DNA of 64,000 nt, from assembly GCA_018062085.1 (NCBI GenBank), contig JAGOSY010000021.1, positions 25,433 through 89,432 on the forward strand. Reading direction: 5' to 3'. The position numbers and the translations under genes were made by a program. This document shows positions 35,771 through 45,399 of this stretch, piece after piece (within the stretch, counting starts at the first letter, position 1; each line of letters opens with the position of its first letter). The DNA is from a bacterium (GTDB lineage: Bacteria; Cyanobacteriota; Vampirovibrionia; Obscuribacterales; Obscuribacteraceae). The notes beneath the pieces were generated by a model. It searched no databases. It was not told the origin of the DNA and saw nothing but the letters and a program-made list of their open reading frames with translations.

Positions 35771-37675
35771 CTAACCTCTTTGGCGGTCTTTCTCTTTCTG
35801 CTCAAGCTTGTAGGCCTTTTCAGAAAGATTGGCAATCTTCTTGTTCATCTTCTCTACTTCTTTAGGAGGCATGTTGGGAGTAAGGGCCATGTAGGCCTTG
35901 TACTGAACAACTGCTTCTTTAAGATCTTTTGAGGCTTCTGGCTTCAATCTCTCTAGAGTTTTACCAATGCCCATGCGAGCATCAGCGATTTTTGGATTGT
36001 CGTATATAGAAGCGTGATATTTGTCGATAGCACTGGCCAACTGGCTACGGCGAGCAAGATCGTCACCCAAAGTCAGTTCTTGCCGAGCCACATCTTTTTG
36101 CTTAGCGACCAAGTTTAGACCACGCTTAGCTCTCTCTTCACCACCAGGGAAGCTCGATGCTTTTTTGTAGGCAGCTTCAGCACTAGGAAGATCTTTGATC
36201 ATCAGAGCCAAATCACCAACAGCAAAGGTTTGCTTAGCATCAGAGGCATTGGCAATAACAGTGTTCATCTGTTGATCAGATTCACTAAATTTGTTCTGAG
36301 CGAGAAGAGCCTCAGCATAAGCCACTCTTTCACCATCATTGGTAGGAGTGCCAATGCTAGCAAGATCAACTGGAACCCCAGCCATAGAACGCAACTTAGC
36401 TTGTGCCAGTCTCAGTTCCATATCATTAGGATTCATTTTGACCGCTTGATCGATCATGCGTTGAGCAGACTCGTACTCGTTCGAAACAAAGAAAGCACCA
36501 GTAGCTTCTTTATTTGCCTTGAGATAATAGGCTCTAGTCAAACCTTTCGCGGCTGCCGAGTTTTGTGGATTAGCATCAAGCACTGTACGGTATTCCTTGA
36601 CGGCATCGTCAAGTTTTTCTAGTTGCAAACTTTGATCGGCAACGCGCAAATGCAAATCGGGATTGTTCGGCATCATTTCTAAACCAGAACGAAGCTCAGC
36701 AATCGACATTTCAAGATCGCCGCGTCCTTGTCTGATATCAGCAATATGCAAGTAAGCATCAGGATTTTCTGGCTTGATGCTGATTGATTTTTGCAATTGT
36801 TGAATGGCGGCAACAGTATTACCCTGAGCAGCGTAGACATCACCCATGGTCTGGTGCACAGGAGCACTATTGCGGTTTTGATAAAGCGAAGTATTCAACT
36901 CTTTCAATGCTTCGTCGTACAGGCCTTGTTTATAGTAGGCGCGACCCAAACCATAGTGAGCAGTAGAATTGCCAGAATTGAGTGACACAGCCTGTTTGAA
37001 AGCAGCAACAGCATCAGCGTATTGCTCTTTGTTGAGCTTGGCTATACCCATTTGGCCATAGGCTTCAGAGTTTTTAGGATCAACGCGAGTGGCTTCTTTG
37101 TATTCACTAATCGCTTCGTCTAAGCGACCCTGTTCCTTATATATGTTTCCCAAAGTGATATGAGCTTCAGGCATACCAGGGTCAATGCTAATTGCTTGCT
37201 TGGCTTCAGCCTCAGCGCTGCGCAAAGTGGCATCTTTGTTTTTGATAACGGTGCCAGACGAAGAAGTAAGACGATTCAACATTACCATCGCCTTACCAGC
37301 GTGGGCCATGGCGTTCATTGGATCATTGGCCAAGACTTTGGCGAAATTCTCTTCGGCAGCATCCAACTTAAATTGCTTAGCCAGGGCCATGCCGTAGCCA
37401 ACAGCAGCAGCTGTACTCTTGGGGCTTCTGGTCATCTCGCCTTTATAAAGATCGGCAGCCTCAGTGAATTTCCCTTGCATCATGAGCTGATCTGCTCTAA
37501 CTGTCTCGCGAGTGATACGAATTTGATAAGTCTTGTTAGCAGCAATCTGAAGACCCGAAATCGAATCTGAATCACCACGAGCGGAAGCCTCAACATTCCA
37601 GGCCAAATTTGAGCCGACAGAAATAGATGCAGCCAAGGCCAATGTGAAAATTCTGAACGAGCTTCTATTAGTCAT
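35771..37675 (-). CDS. Exported multi-TPR protein
   Basis: About 634 residues. A signal peptide (MTNRSSFRIFTLALAASISVGSNLAWNVEA) is followed by more than ten TPR units, the most regular between about residues 130 and 400: AHITLGNIYKEQGRLDEAISEYKEATRVDPKN, AYGQMGIAKLNKEQYADAVAAFKQAV, HYGLGRAYYKQGLYDEALKELNTSL. The C-terminus is a basic coiled coil (KKIANLSEKAYKLEQKEKDRQRG). I start at 37675 instead of the longer ORF because the signal peptide begins there. Scaffold role inferred. It lies 26 bp upstream of murD and may share its transcript. Confidence 0.78.
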   Translation of the reverse strand: MTNRSSFRIFTLALAASISVGSNLAWNVEASARGDSDSISGLQIAANKTYQIRITRETVRADQLMMQGKFTEAADLYKGEMTRSPKSTAAAVGYGMALAKQFKLDAAEENFAKVLANDPMNAMAHAGKAMVMLNRLTSSSGTVIKNKDATLRSAEAEAKQAISIDPGMPEAHITLGNIYKEQGRLDEAISEYKEATRVDPKNSEAYGQMGIAKLNKEQYADAVAAFKQAVSLNSGNSTAHYGLGRAYYKQGLYDEALKELNTSLYQNRNSAPVHQTMGDVYAAQGNTVAAIQQLQKSISIKPENPDAYLHIADIRQGRGDLEMSIAELRSGLEMMPNNPDLHLRVADQSLQLEKLDDAVKEYRTVLDANPQNSAAAKGLTRAYYLKANKEATGAFFVSNEYESAQRMIDQAVKMNPNDMELRLAQAKLRSMAGVPVDLASIGTPTNDGERVAYAEALLAQNKFSESDQQMNTVIANASDAKQTFAVGDLALMIKDLPSAEAAYKKASSFPGGEERAKRGLNLVAKQKDVARQELTLGDDLARRSQLASAIDKYHASIYDNPKIADARMGIGKTLERLKPEASKDLKEAVVQYKAYMALTPNMPPKEVEKMNKKIANLSEKAYKLEQKEKDRQRG

Positions 37676-38034
37676 ACGGTTCTCGGTTCTCCATCTGTGG
37701 GGGATGATGCTGTGTGTATACAAGACGTTATGCGCTTGAAAAGCCGACTGCCTTGCTTTATCTCGAAATAGTCGCAAATTGTAGCAAGCGAGCAACAAGC
37801 AATAAAGGTTAAATAGCTGTTTTTTGTAGCGAAGGGCTGTGCATGGGACAATCTAAGCCTACAGATTATGGTCTATGGATTAAAACCTATGGCTTAGCAT
37901 CTATAGATCAGCATCTATTGACTAGGGGCCAGCAGTTGTCAATTGCCAGTTTAAAAAACTGTCCGGCCAAATTGCATTCTATATATAAGGAAGTATTTTT
38001 CCTTTTTTGCCATCTCAAAGAGTGAGGATAAAAA
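37676..38034. other. Intergenic between TPR gene and yebC
   Basis: 359 bp with divergent promoters expected at both ends. The sequence is AT-rich with repeated CTATxGATxA-like short motifs around 37870-37920, but no gene or recognised RNA. Confidence 0.4.
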
Positions 38035-38793
38035 GTGTCAGGTCATTCAAAATGGGCCACTATCAAAAGACACAAAGCTGTCGTTGATCAAAAGCGCGGG
38101 GTGATGTATGCCAAAATGTCGCGCGAAATCATCATCGCCACCAAACTTGGCGGCAGCGATCCCAACGGCAACTTTCGCTTACGCCAAGCCATAGACCGAG
38201 CTAAAGCCGAAGGCGTGCCTAACGATAATATTCAGCGTGCCATCGAGAAGGGCTCTGGAGCTGGCGCTTTAGACAATTTCGAAGAGCTAGTCTACGAGGG
38301 ATACGGTCCGGGAGGCGTAGCAGTACTGGTCAAGTGCACCACCGACAACCGCAACAGAACAGCCGGCGATGTGCGCATGTATTTTTCAAAATTTGGCGGC
38401 AACATGGGCGACAGCGGCTGTGTTGGCTGGATGTTTAAAGAGCGCGGCGAAGTGCTGCTAGAAAAAGACGCGAAGTTTGACGAAGACGCACTGCTGACAG
38501 CGGCTCTAGATGCCGGTGCAGAAGACTTAGATACATCGATGGAAAGCGAAGCACTTGTAATTTGCAGCCCGGAGCAACTAGAAAAAGTACGCGACGGCCT
38601 AGCCAAAGCTGGCTACAAAGTTTCTTCCGCTGAAAACGCAATGATTCCGAGCACCACCGTCGAAATCGATAGCGCCGAGACAGCAAGACTGTTGCTACGA
38701 CTGATTGACAGCCTAGAAAATCACGACGACGTGCAAGCAGTCTTTGCCAACTTCGAGATGAATCAAGACTGGATGCAAGAGTTCTTGAACTAA
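38035..38793 (+). CDS. yebC: YebC/PmpR-family protein
   Basis: 252-residue YebC/TACO1 family protein, known as a transcriptional regulator or translation factor for proline-rich stretches. SGHSKWATIKRHKAVVDQKRG, FRLRQAIDRAKAEGVPNDNIQRAIEKGSG and YEGYGPGGVAVLVKCTTDNRNRT are the defining blocks. The start is GTG with GAGGA 7 nt upstream. Length is normal. Confidence 0.96.
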   Translation: MSGHSKWATIKRHKAVVDQKRGVMYAKMSREIIIATKLGGSDPNGNFRLRQAIDRAKAEGVPNDNIQRAIEKGSGAGALDNFEELVYEGYGPGGVAVLVKCTTDNRNRTAGDVRMYFSKFGGNMGDSGCVGWMFKERGEVLLEKDAKFDEDALLTAALDAGAEDLDTSMESEALVICSPEQLEKVRDGLAKAGYKVSSAENAMIPSTTVEIDSAETARLLLRLIDSLENHDDVQAVFANFEMNQDWMQEFLN

Positions 38794-39427
38794 AGCCTAG
38801 AGAGCCATTTGAGCGACCGATACTACTGGCAGTGCCTGATAATCAAAATCGACACAAAAGTAGCTCATGAGCAAATGTCACTCCGCAACACAATATTTGA
38901 CGAAGAAAGTTTAAGATCCCAATCGATATACGGCGCCCCATGTCAAAGCGCCGTGAGGCTAGCTAGTGCTTACGATCGGCGATTTGTGAAATGCTAATAA
39001 CTTAGCGGATGAAATAAATAGGCGGCGTCTTACAAAGGTTTTACAGAGCGTTACCTTCACCACCTGACAATAGCTTTCAAGGGGTAAGATTAGCGGCGCC
39101 TCATCTTGCTAGCTCTAAAGCCGGTAAGCAATCGCTAGTACTCGCCAAGAGGGCAGCAGCCTTTCAATTCTTTGTCAATCCATCTTTTCTTAGTTTTCTC
39201 CAATAAAGCGCCGGTAGCAAACCAGCGCATAAAAATTGAACTTGTCAGCGGATCTTTGACGCGCCACCAAGTCTTCTGTTACCTTTTCGCCTGCTTCGAA
39301 AGACCTGGCCGGAAGTTATCCACCGCATATACGCAGTTCACTGCAATGCACGGAAAAACGGTTCTCTAAATTGAGAGAACGCATCAGCAAATCGCCTGAC
39401 AGGCACTAGAGAGAGTGATCAATTCAA
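38794..39427. other. Intergenic before rlpA-like gene
   Basis: 634 bp without a supported gene; short ORFs lack ribosome-binding sites and family-like sequence. The bases near 39370-39395 (TCTCTAAATTGAGAGA) form a small hairpin just upstream of the next gene. Confidence 0.45.
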
Positions 39428-40306
39428 ATGATCTCAGTAACCCTTCAAACTAGACACAAAAAGGTCGCCCTGGCCCTAGGCCTAGCTGCAACAATGTTCA
39501 GCACTACCGGTGCACAAGCCATGGCCGCTGATAACGCCAATGTAAATCTAGATCCAGAAGTTGAATCAAACGTTTGGGAAGAGAACGATCAAGAATGCGC
39601 TTCCGTTACTCTAAACGGCAAAGAGCTAATTACCTATCGCGGAGAGACACCTGCTGGCTCAGCAGAAGACCGCGCCGAAAATTTAGCAGATAAACTGCAA
39701 GACTTGCTCAAAGGCGAGAAGCTAGACCCTTCTAAGCTTGTACCAGCATGCGAAGGACAGCTCGCTACAATTCGTGTAGACGGCGCCTCGGTAGTCAAAC
39801 TTGAACTACCAGACGGCAGCAAGTCCACAGCTCTTGAATATAGCTTCAAGCTCGTCAACAGCATTCGCACCATCTTGGGTGCCCAGCAAATTCCAGCTAG
39901 CTTTATCAAGTTGGCCGAGACCCAATCACCAGAACAAGCTCTCACAGCTTGCCTCAACCACACCGGCCTACCAAGCCTCAATGTTGCTCCAGACAATTTC
40001 TCACCTAACTTCAGCGGTCATGCCTCATGGTATGGCGGCAAGTTCCATGGCCGCCGCACCTCAAATGGCGATCGCTTCGACATGCACGGCCTGACAGCGG
40101 CTCATCGCACTTTGCCTTTCGGTACAAAATTGCTAGTTATGAACCGCCGCACAGGTGCTACATGCGTTGTTCATGTAAATGACCGCGGCCCGTTTGTAGA
40201 CGACCGAGTAATAGACCTTTCCCGTGGCGCAGCAGAGAAGCTAAACATGCTCTCATCGGGCGTGGCCATGGTCGACTGCATGGTTATCAACCCGGCTGAT
40301 CGCTAG
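39428..40306 (+). CDS. RlpA-like exported protein
   Basis: 292-residue exported protein. A signal peptide (1-35) precedes a lineage-specific segment (about 40-185). The C-terminal 95 residues are the RlpA double-psi beta-barrel: HASWYGGKFHGRRTSNGDRFDMHGLTAAHRTLPFGTKLLVMNR, then VHVNDRGPFVDDRVIDLSRGAAEKL. In E. coli and Pseudomonas RlpA cleaves septal peptidoglycan lacking stem peptides; the catalytic HxND region (VNDRGPF) is intact. No SPOR domain is present, so septal targeting would need another signal. Confidence 0.88.
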   Translation: MISVTLQTRHKKVALALGLAATMFSTTGAQAMAADNANVNLDPEVESNVWEENDQECASVTLNGKELITYRGETPAGSAEDRAENLADKLQDLLKGEKLDPSKLVPACEGQLATIRVDGASVVKLELPDGSKSTALEYSFKLVNSIRTILGAQQIPASFIKLAETQSPEQALTACLNHTGLPSLNVAPDNFSPNFSGHASWYGGKFHGRRTSNGDRFDMHGLTAAHRTLPFGTKLLVMNRRTGATCVVHVNDRGPFVDDRVIDLSRGAAEKLNMLSSGVAMVDCMVINPADR

Positions 40307-40403
40307 AGAATGCGCTAGATTAGCGCTAGCTGATTCGCTCAGCGATTCGGTAACTAATTCGCTAGCTTAGCGATAGAAGTGTAAAGCACGTCAAGAGCTA
40401 AAG

Positions 40404-41894
40404 ATGGTTCAAGCGAACCTAAGTGCTAAAATGCGTCTTGATATGAAAACGGATGTCCGAGTTCGAATAGCGCCCAGCCCAACAGGCAATTTGCATGTTG
40501 GCACTGCCCGCACAGCTCTTTACAATTACCTCTACGCTAAGCGGCACAAAGGCACCTTCATTCTTCGCCTTGAAGATACCGACGAAGAGCGCTCAAAAGA
40601 GACATACACCAAAGACATCATCGATGGCTTGAGATGGCTCGGCTTAATTTGGGACGAAGGCCTCGATATCGGTGGCCCTTACGCACCATATCGGCAGACC
40701 GAAAAAATTGACCACTACAGCACCATGGCTAATCACCTGATTAGCAGTGGCAAAGCCTATTTGTGCTATGCCACCCAAGAAGAACTAGCCGCTCTCAAAG
40801 AAGAGCAAAAAGCAACCAATGCTGCGCCTCGCTATGACAATAGAGGCAGAGAAACCAGCGAAGAGCAACGCAAACATTTTGAAGAAGAAGGTCGCATTCC
40901 CTCGGTTCGCTTTATCGTTGAAGAACCACAGGTAGTGTCGTGGCACGATCATGTCAAAGGCGAAATTGCCATTGACACGTCAGATTTGGGCGGCGACATG
41001 GTAATCGTCAAATCGAACGGTGTGGCAATCTATAATTTTGCCGTCGTCATTGACGACGTCGATATGAAAATGACCCATGTCATTCGTGGCGAAGACCACA
41101 TTCACAACACAGCCAAGCAACTGCTAATTTACGAAGCGATGAATCAAACGGCCCCAGAGTTTGGCCACGCTCCTCTGATTTTTGATATCGAACACCAGAA
41201 GCTCTCTAAGCGCAAACACGGCGAAACCGTGCACATTGACTATTATCGCGCCCAAGGCTACATGCCTGAGGCCATAGTCAACTATCTAGCGCAAATGAGC
41301 TTCACCCACCCTGAAGGCAAAGAAATCTACGACCTAGATGAAGCGGCCGCTGTTTTTGATTTAGACAAAGTATCGAAAAGCCCAGCGGTTTTTGACGTCG
41401 CTCGCCTCAACTGGTTTAACAGTCACTACATACGCAGCTTGCCCCTAGAATTAATTGTCAGCAGAGCAACTCCGTTTCTCACCGCCTACGATACCAGTGC
41501 TTACACCCCTGCTCAGATCTCAGCCATAGTAGCCTCAGTGCGAGAAGGTCTCACCACACTGTCTGAGTTGACTGCGGCAGTACAATTCTATTTCGAACCG
41601 CTCAATATTCCAGAAGACATCGCTCGCGATGTACTTAGCTCTGAAAATGCAAAAAAAGTTCTCAGCACCATGCTAAACACCCTTAGCACAATGCCCTGGG
41701 ACGACCATCAAGGCTGTAAAAAGGCGGTCGACGCCTTCGGTAAAGAAATTTCCCTGAAAGGAAAAGAGCTTTACTGGCCCGTTCGAGCCGCCTTATCAGG
41801 AAAAACTCAAGGTCCAGACCTGGGTTCAATCATTTCAATACTAGGTGCCGAGCGAGTAAAACTCCGTCTGGAAGCGGCCCTGACTCACAAGTAA
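40404..41894 (+). CDS. gltX: Glutamyl-tRNA synthetase
   Basis: 496-residue class I enzyme that charges tRNA-Glu (and, in many bacteria, tRNA-Gln). RIAPSPTGNLHVGTARTALYN carries the HIGH-like motif, FILRLEDTDEERS follows, and KLSKRKHG is the KMSKS-like loop. GVAIYNFAVVIDDVDMKMTHVIRGEDHIHNT is canonical. Start is ambiguous: ATGs at 40404, 40431 and 40443 are all in frame, and the conserved sequence begins about 17 residues after the first. cysS follows after 34 bp, forming a likely operon. Confidence 0.96.
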   Translation: MVQANLSAKMRLDMKTDVRVRIAPSPTGNLHVGTARTALYNYLYAKRHKGTFILRLEDTDEERSKETYTKDIIDGLRWLGLIWDEGLDIGGPYAPYRQTEKIDHYSTMANHLISSGKAYLCYATQEELAALKEEQKATNAAPRYDNRGRETSEEQRKHFEEEGRIPSVRFIVEEPQVVSWHDHVKGEIAIDTSDLGGDMVIVKSNGVAIYNFAVVIDDVDMKMTHVIRGEDHIHNTAKQLLIYEAMNQTAPEFGHAPLIFDIEHQKLSKRKHGETVHIDYYRAQGYMPEAIVNYLAQMSFTHPEGKEIYDLDEAAAVFDLDKVSKSPAVFDVARLNWFNSHYIRSLPLELIVSRATPFLTAYDTSAYTPAQISAIVASVREGLTTLSELTAAVQFYFEPLNIPEDIARDVLSSENAKKVLSTMLNTLSTMPWDDHQGCKKAVDAFGKEISLKGKELYWPVRAALSGKTQGPDLGSIISILGAERVKLRLEAALTHK

Positions 41895-41928
41895 GCAGCG
41901 ATACTTAAGCGATACCTTAGCTATAACT

Positions 41929-43338
41929 ATGAATAAAATACACGTCTTCAATACTCTTTCAGGCACGAAAGAAGAATTTGTTCCGCTCCAGGGCAATGTC
42001 GTCAGGATGTACGCCTGCGGACCAACTGTCTACGACTTAAGCCACTTGGGTCATGCCCGCATGGCGATTGTTTGGGATGTAGTGCAACGCTACTTGCGCT
42101 TTGTTGGTTACGACGTTACCTACGTGCGCAATATCACCGATGTCGACGACAAAATCATCAAGCGTGCCAAAGAGTTAGGCATCACTCCAGAAAAGCTTTC
42201 GCGCCAGTATACCTATGCCTTCTGGCACGATATGCACGCCCTCAATGTCGAATCACCTGATTTTGAGCCAAGAGCCACTGAGTACATTACCCAAATGATT
42301 GCCTTCACCCAAGGCCTAATTGAAGGCGGCCATGCTTATGAAGCCAGTGGCGATGTCTATTTTGATGTCGCTTCGTTCAAAGACTACGGCAAACTAGGCA
42401 AACAGAACTTAGAACAATTGCTGGTGGGCTCGCGCGATCAAGCAGTGGCCCAAGAAACCCTCGCCCATCTAAAAAAGAGCCCGGTTGATTTTGCTCTTTG
42501 GAAGTCAGCAGACGCTAGCGAATTAGGCTGGCCTAGCCCCTGGGGCCGCGGCCGCCCCGGCTGGCACCTAGAATGCTCGGCCATGGTGAAACGCATTCTC
42601 GGTGAGACCATCGACATTCACTGCGGCGGAGAAGATCTGGTTTTCCCTCACCACGAAAACGAAATTGCTCAGTCAGAAGCTCTGCATGGCCAACCCATGG
42701 CACGCTATTGGCTGCACAACAGTTTTGTGCAAACTAATTCTGAAAAAATGGCCAAGTCACTAGGTAATTTCAAAACCATTAGAGACTTGCTGGCGACATT
42801 TTCAGCAGATACTATTCGCTTGTTTATTCTGCAGTCGCACTATAGAAACCCTATCGATTTCACCATTGAGAGTTTGCAAGCAACAAGCACAGGAATTCAG
42901 CGCTTACTCAGGGCCGCCAGTTTTGAACATGGCTTAGCTGATGCTAGCGCACCTAGTGAAGCGGCGCAGAAAACTGCGGCCACATTCAAAGATGATTTTG
43001 GTGCGGCCATGGACAACGACTTTAATACAGCCGTGGCCATTTCGCATCTCTATCAACTAGCAGATGGTATCACTCAAACAAAATCAGCAGCAGACAAGCA
43101 GTATCTAGCCAGTACATTGGTACACTATGCCAAAGTTTTGGGCTTGACCATGACCGATACCAGACAGGAGCTAGACACCGCCACTGGTGCCAAGCTAATA
43201 GATTTAATTCTCACATTGCGCAAAGAAGCACGAGAAAGAAAAGACTATGCCTCGTCAGATCTGATTCGCAAGAGCCTGACTGAAATTGGCGTAAACGTGA
43301 TGGACAGCGCCGATGGCGCTACTTGGGAAAAGACATAG
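41929..43338 (+). CDS. cysS: Cysteinyl-tRNA synthetase
   Basis: 469-residue zinc-dependent class I synthetase. RMYACGPTVYDLSHLGHARM contains the first zinc Cys and the HIGH-like motif. WHLECSAM and FPHHENE supply the other zinc ligands, and KMAKSLGNF is the KMSKS loop. The C-terminal helical domain and length are normal. It is the last clearly core gene before the accessory region. Confidence 0.97.
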   Translation: MNKIHVFNTLSGTKEEFVPLQGNVVRMYACGPTVYDLSHLGHARMAIVWDVVQRYLRFVGYDVTYVRNITDVDDKIIKRAKELGITPEKLSRQYTYAFWHDMHALNVESPDFEPRATEYITQMIAFTQGLIEGGHAYEASGDVYFDVASFKDYGKLGKQNLEQLLVGSRDQAVAQETLAHLKKSPVDFALWKSADASELGWPSPWGRGRPGWHLECSAMVKRILGETIDIHCGGEDLVFPHHENEIAQSEALHGQPMARYWLHNSFVQTNSEKMAKSLGNFKTIRDLLATFSADTIRLFILQSHYRNPIDFTIESLQATSTGIQRLLRAASFEHGLADASAPSEAAQKTAATFKDDFGAAMDNDFNTAVAISHLYQLADGITQTKSAADKQYLASTLVHYAKVLGLTMTDTRQELDTATGAKLIDLILTLRKEARERKDYASSDLIRKSLTEIGVNVMDSADGATWEKT

Positions 43339-43433
43339 ATTTACTGCAAGATCTCCTTTCGCGACCCACGGAGAAACTCAAACTGGCCTTGCCCGCGAGT
43401 CAGAAAATGGCACCACAACCAGCAAAGGAGAGC

Positions 43434-43886
43434 TCACGAAGCTGCCATAAGATCATTGTGGTGCCTTTTCTGGGATACTGAAATCTGCAACTCCTCACCA
43501 AGAGCAGCAACAACACGCTCTGCGCGCTCAATTGAGATGCCATGATAGTCATTGCGCTCATCACGGGAAACCTGAGATACATCTACTGCCAAGCGCTTAG
43601 CTAGCTCTGCCTGGGAAATTCCATTGGCTATCCTAAGAGCCACGAGTAGAGGTCCTATCTCTGTCAATTGATTAAACACACCAAAATCGCGGCGCTTAAC
43701 ACGCTCATACCATTCCACTTCCTCTTTCAATTGAGCATTGAAGGAAAGTACCGGCTCCATAGCAACCTCAATCTGATCATGCGAGAGGTTTAATTCCTCG
43801 AGTTTATCCTGCTGCGCCCGAATTACCTTCCGGTCTTCTTCAAGACGCTTGAGACACTCCTGATATTCTGCTTCTGTTTTAATCAC
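43434..43886 (-). CDS. XRE-family HTH protein (putative antitoxin)
   Basis: 150-residue protein. Residues about 10-70 are helical and probably coiled coil. Residues about 80-140 form an XRE helix-turn-helix: IGPLLVALRIANGISQAELAKRLAVDVSQVSRDERNDYHGISIERAERVVAALG. The start is GTG with AGGAGA 6 nt upstream, and the gene overlaps the upstream partner by 8 nt, so the two are translationally coupled. The pairing of such an HTH protein with a nucleotidyltransferase-like protein recalls toxin-antitoxin operons in which the HTH protein is the repressor. The dyad at 44460-44485 is its probable operator. Confidence 0.75.
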   Translation of the reverse strand: MIKTEAEYQECLKRLEEDRKVIRAQQDKLEELNLSHDQIEVAMEPVLSFNAQLKEEVEWYERVKRRDFGVFNQLTEIGPLLVALRIANGISQAELAKRLAVDVSQVSRDERNDYHGISIERAERVVAALGEELQISVSQKRHHNDLMAAS

Positions 43887-44439
43887 TGGTTCTCTCCTGA
43901 AGAAGCTTGACTATGCCTTTCTGCCGGTGCTCAGAGCGAGACTTTCTGAATGCTGCGGGAAACTGCAAGATGTTTCCAAATTCATCGGCAATGCCTGATG
44001 GTTGGCCGAAGTGCGGATAAAGTTCTATGCGATAGAAATGCCACATCGGCAGCTGCTTCTTTGTCGAATTCGTATAAGGAGTGCGGCTAGCTGGAGCCCA
44101 TGTCCAAACCTTATTAGGATCAAGCCTATTCAAATCTTGCTGTAACTCACCTGAAGCTAAATATGCAAGCTCGCATTCGAAATAGCCATCAATATCATTT
44201 GGGTGGTCTTTGTCTTCAACAAAAGAACCGTCAATGAAAATGTTGGTTATTCCAACAGTCCAAAGCTGGCTAGCCATCACTGCAAGGTTATCCACAAGCT
44301 TGCCTCGCCAAGCCGCATCCCATCCAGCCGGACAACCTTCACCTGGCAACACAAGCGAACTCAGCCTTAACTGTGAAAGGGTAAGGCCGTAGTCGCCAGC
44401 TGGCAGAAGACCAAATTCGTTAAATAGCGGGACATTCAT
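43879..44439 (-). CDS. Nucleotidyltransferase-fold protein (DUF6932-like, putative toxin)
   Basis: About 186 residues. NVPLFNEFGLLPAGDYGLTLSQL is a distinctive N-terminus. IFIDGSFVEDKDHPNDIDGYFE contains a GS...DxD pattern like the metal-binding motif of nucleotidyltransferases (GSxxxGxxxxxDxD type). I have seen the same N-terminus and GSF(V)...PNDID pattern in DUF6932-type proteins. No activity can be stated. The ATG at 44439 is preferred over the GTG at 44457 because the conserved N-terminus begins there. It is the first gene of the pair with the XRE protein; roles as toxin or defence factor are inferred. Confidence 0.65.
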   Translation of the reverse strand: MNVPLFNEFGLLPAGDYGLTLSQLRLSSLVLPGEGCPAGWDAAWRGKLVDNLAVMASQLWTVGITNIFIDGSFVEDKDHPNDIDGYFECELAYLASGELQQDLNRLDPNKVWTWAPASRTPYTNSTKKQLPMWHFYRIELYPHFGQPSGIADEFGNILQFPAAFRKSRSEHRQKGIVKLLQERTSD

Positions 44440-44459
44440 ACATACAACACATACCACAA

Positions 44460-44485
44460 TATTGACAAATATGTCAATATTGACA
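44460..44485. promoter_or_regulatory. TTGACA-containing dyad, probable promoter/operator of XRE pair
   Basis: TATTGACA (44460-44467) and TGTCAATA (44472-44479) are perfect inverted 8-bp arms with a 4-nt centre; a third TATTGACA follows at 44478-44485. The minus-strand arm contains a -35 consensus TTGACA, and a TATG-rich sequence lies about 18 bp downstream. It sits 20 bp before the first gene of the pair, as for autoregulated modules. Confidence 0.55.
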
Positions 44486-44596
44486 CCGGGCGCAAGGAAA
44501 CAGAAGACGCATTTTGTTTACTGCATTCCCCCACCATTTCACACTCTCCAGGCCTGTGAATTTGCATCCCGGATGGCACTATTTTTTGCGTCTAAA

Positions 44597-44609
44597 TGTC
44601 ACCGTGACA
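44597..44609. repeat. 13-bp palindrome TGTCAC-c-GTGACA
   Basis: Perfect 6-bp arms around one base. TGTCA/TGACA-type sequences also recur at the far end of the island (51601-51723). May be a binding site for one of the recombinases or part of an element end. Confidence 0.35.
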
Positions 44610-44662
44610 ACAAGCCGCCCCGTATATGTTCAGGCAAGTTGGCACAGGGCTAGAGGCACCAC

Positions 44663-45253
44663 CTATAATTTCACGTCCTTGCCAAAGCCTTTGAATCTAG
44701 CTGGATCCAGCTGCGTGTAGGTGACCGTGTGCTGAATGTTCTTGTGGCCTAAGTATGCCTGGATTGCTCTTGTATCAACGCCTTTACCGGCCAACTGGTA
44801 ACCTTTCCCGTGCCTCAGCATGTGCGTATGTGTAGACATTTCAAGGCCGGCTAGCTGCCCGGCCCGCACCACAATTTTGTGGACTGCATTTACGGACAGT
44901 GGTCCCAGCCGCTCGGATGAGAAAACGAATGCCGAGTCCTCATAGGTTCTTCGCAACCTTCTCAAGGCGCGAATCTCGTCCCCCTCCAGATAATGTACTG
45001 ATGCAGTCCCATTCTTGAGGCGGTTGACGTGAAAGAGGGCGTGATCCAAATCAAACTGATCCCACTTAAGATCAATCAACTCCCCGACCCTGAGCCCGTG
45101 CCTGTAGCATATCAAGATTAGCAGAGAGTCTCTTGCTCCATGCCGACCCACACCCTTGGCTGCGTCAACCATCTGTTTGACCTCAGCTTGAGTCAAATAT
45201 TCACGCGACCGTTTTTCTTTGTTGGGGATTTTGGCGGGCGGGTTAATCTTCAT
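44663..45253 (-). CDS. FimB/FimE-like tyrosine recombinase
   Basis: About 196 residues, catalytic domain only. YLTQAEVKQMVDAAKGVGRHGARDSLLILICYRHGLRVGELIDLKW has the first catalytic Arg; HTHMLRHGKGYQLAGKGVDTRAIQAYLGHKNIQHTVTYTQ provides HxxR, the second His and the Tyr nucleophile (VTYTQ). Length and both blocks match the FimB/FimE invertase group, which act on short inverted repeats. I start at 45253 rather than 45325 because the extra residues are not family-like. The gene is divergent from the TniA gene. Confidence 0.85.
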   Translation of the reverse strand: MKINPPAKIPNKEKRSREYLTQAEVKQMVDAAKGVGRHGARDSLLILICYRHGLRVGELIDLKWDQFDLDHALFHVNRLKNGTASVHYLEGDEIRALRRLRRTYEDSAFVFSSERLGPLSVNAVHKIVVRAGQLAGLEMSTHTHMLRHGKGYQLAGKGVDTRAIQAYLGHKNIQHTVTYTQLDPARFKGFGKDVKL

Positions 45254-45399
45254 TTTCTCGAACTTTACCAAAAATGATGGCCGGCAGTATTTTGAGCCTA
45301 TCAGATAAATTCCCGTTATCGCCAAGTCTATTCAGGGCAACTTTACCATAAACAGTTCTTTTTGGGAATGTTTTCGTTAACCACTGCCGAGTATCAACT

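Noticed and set aside
43339..44662. tRNA-type attachment site for the island
   Set aside because: No tRNA gene or long direct repeat was recognised beside cysS.
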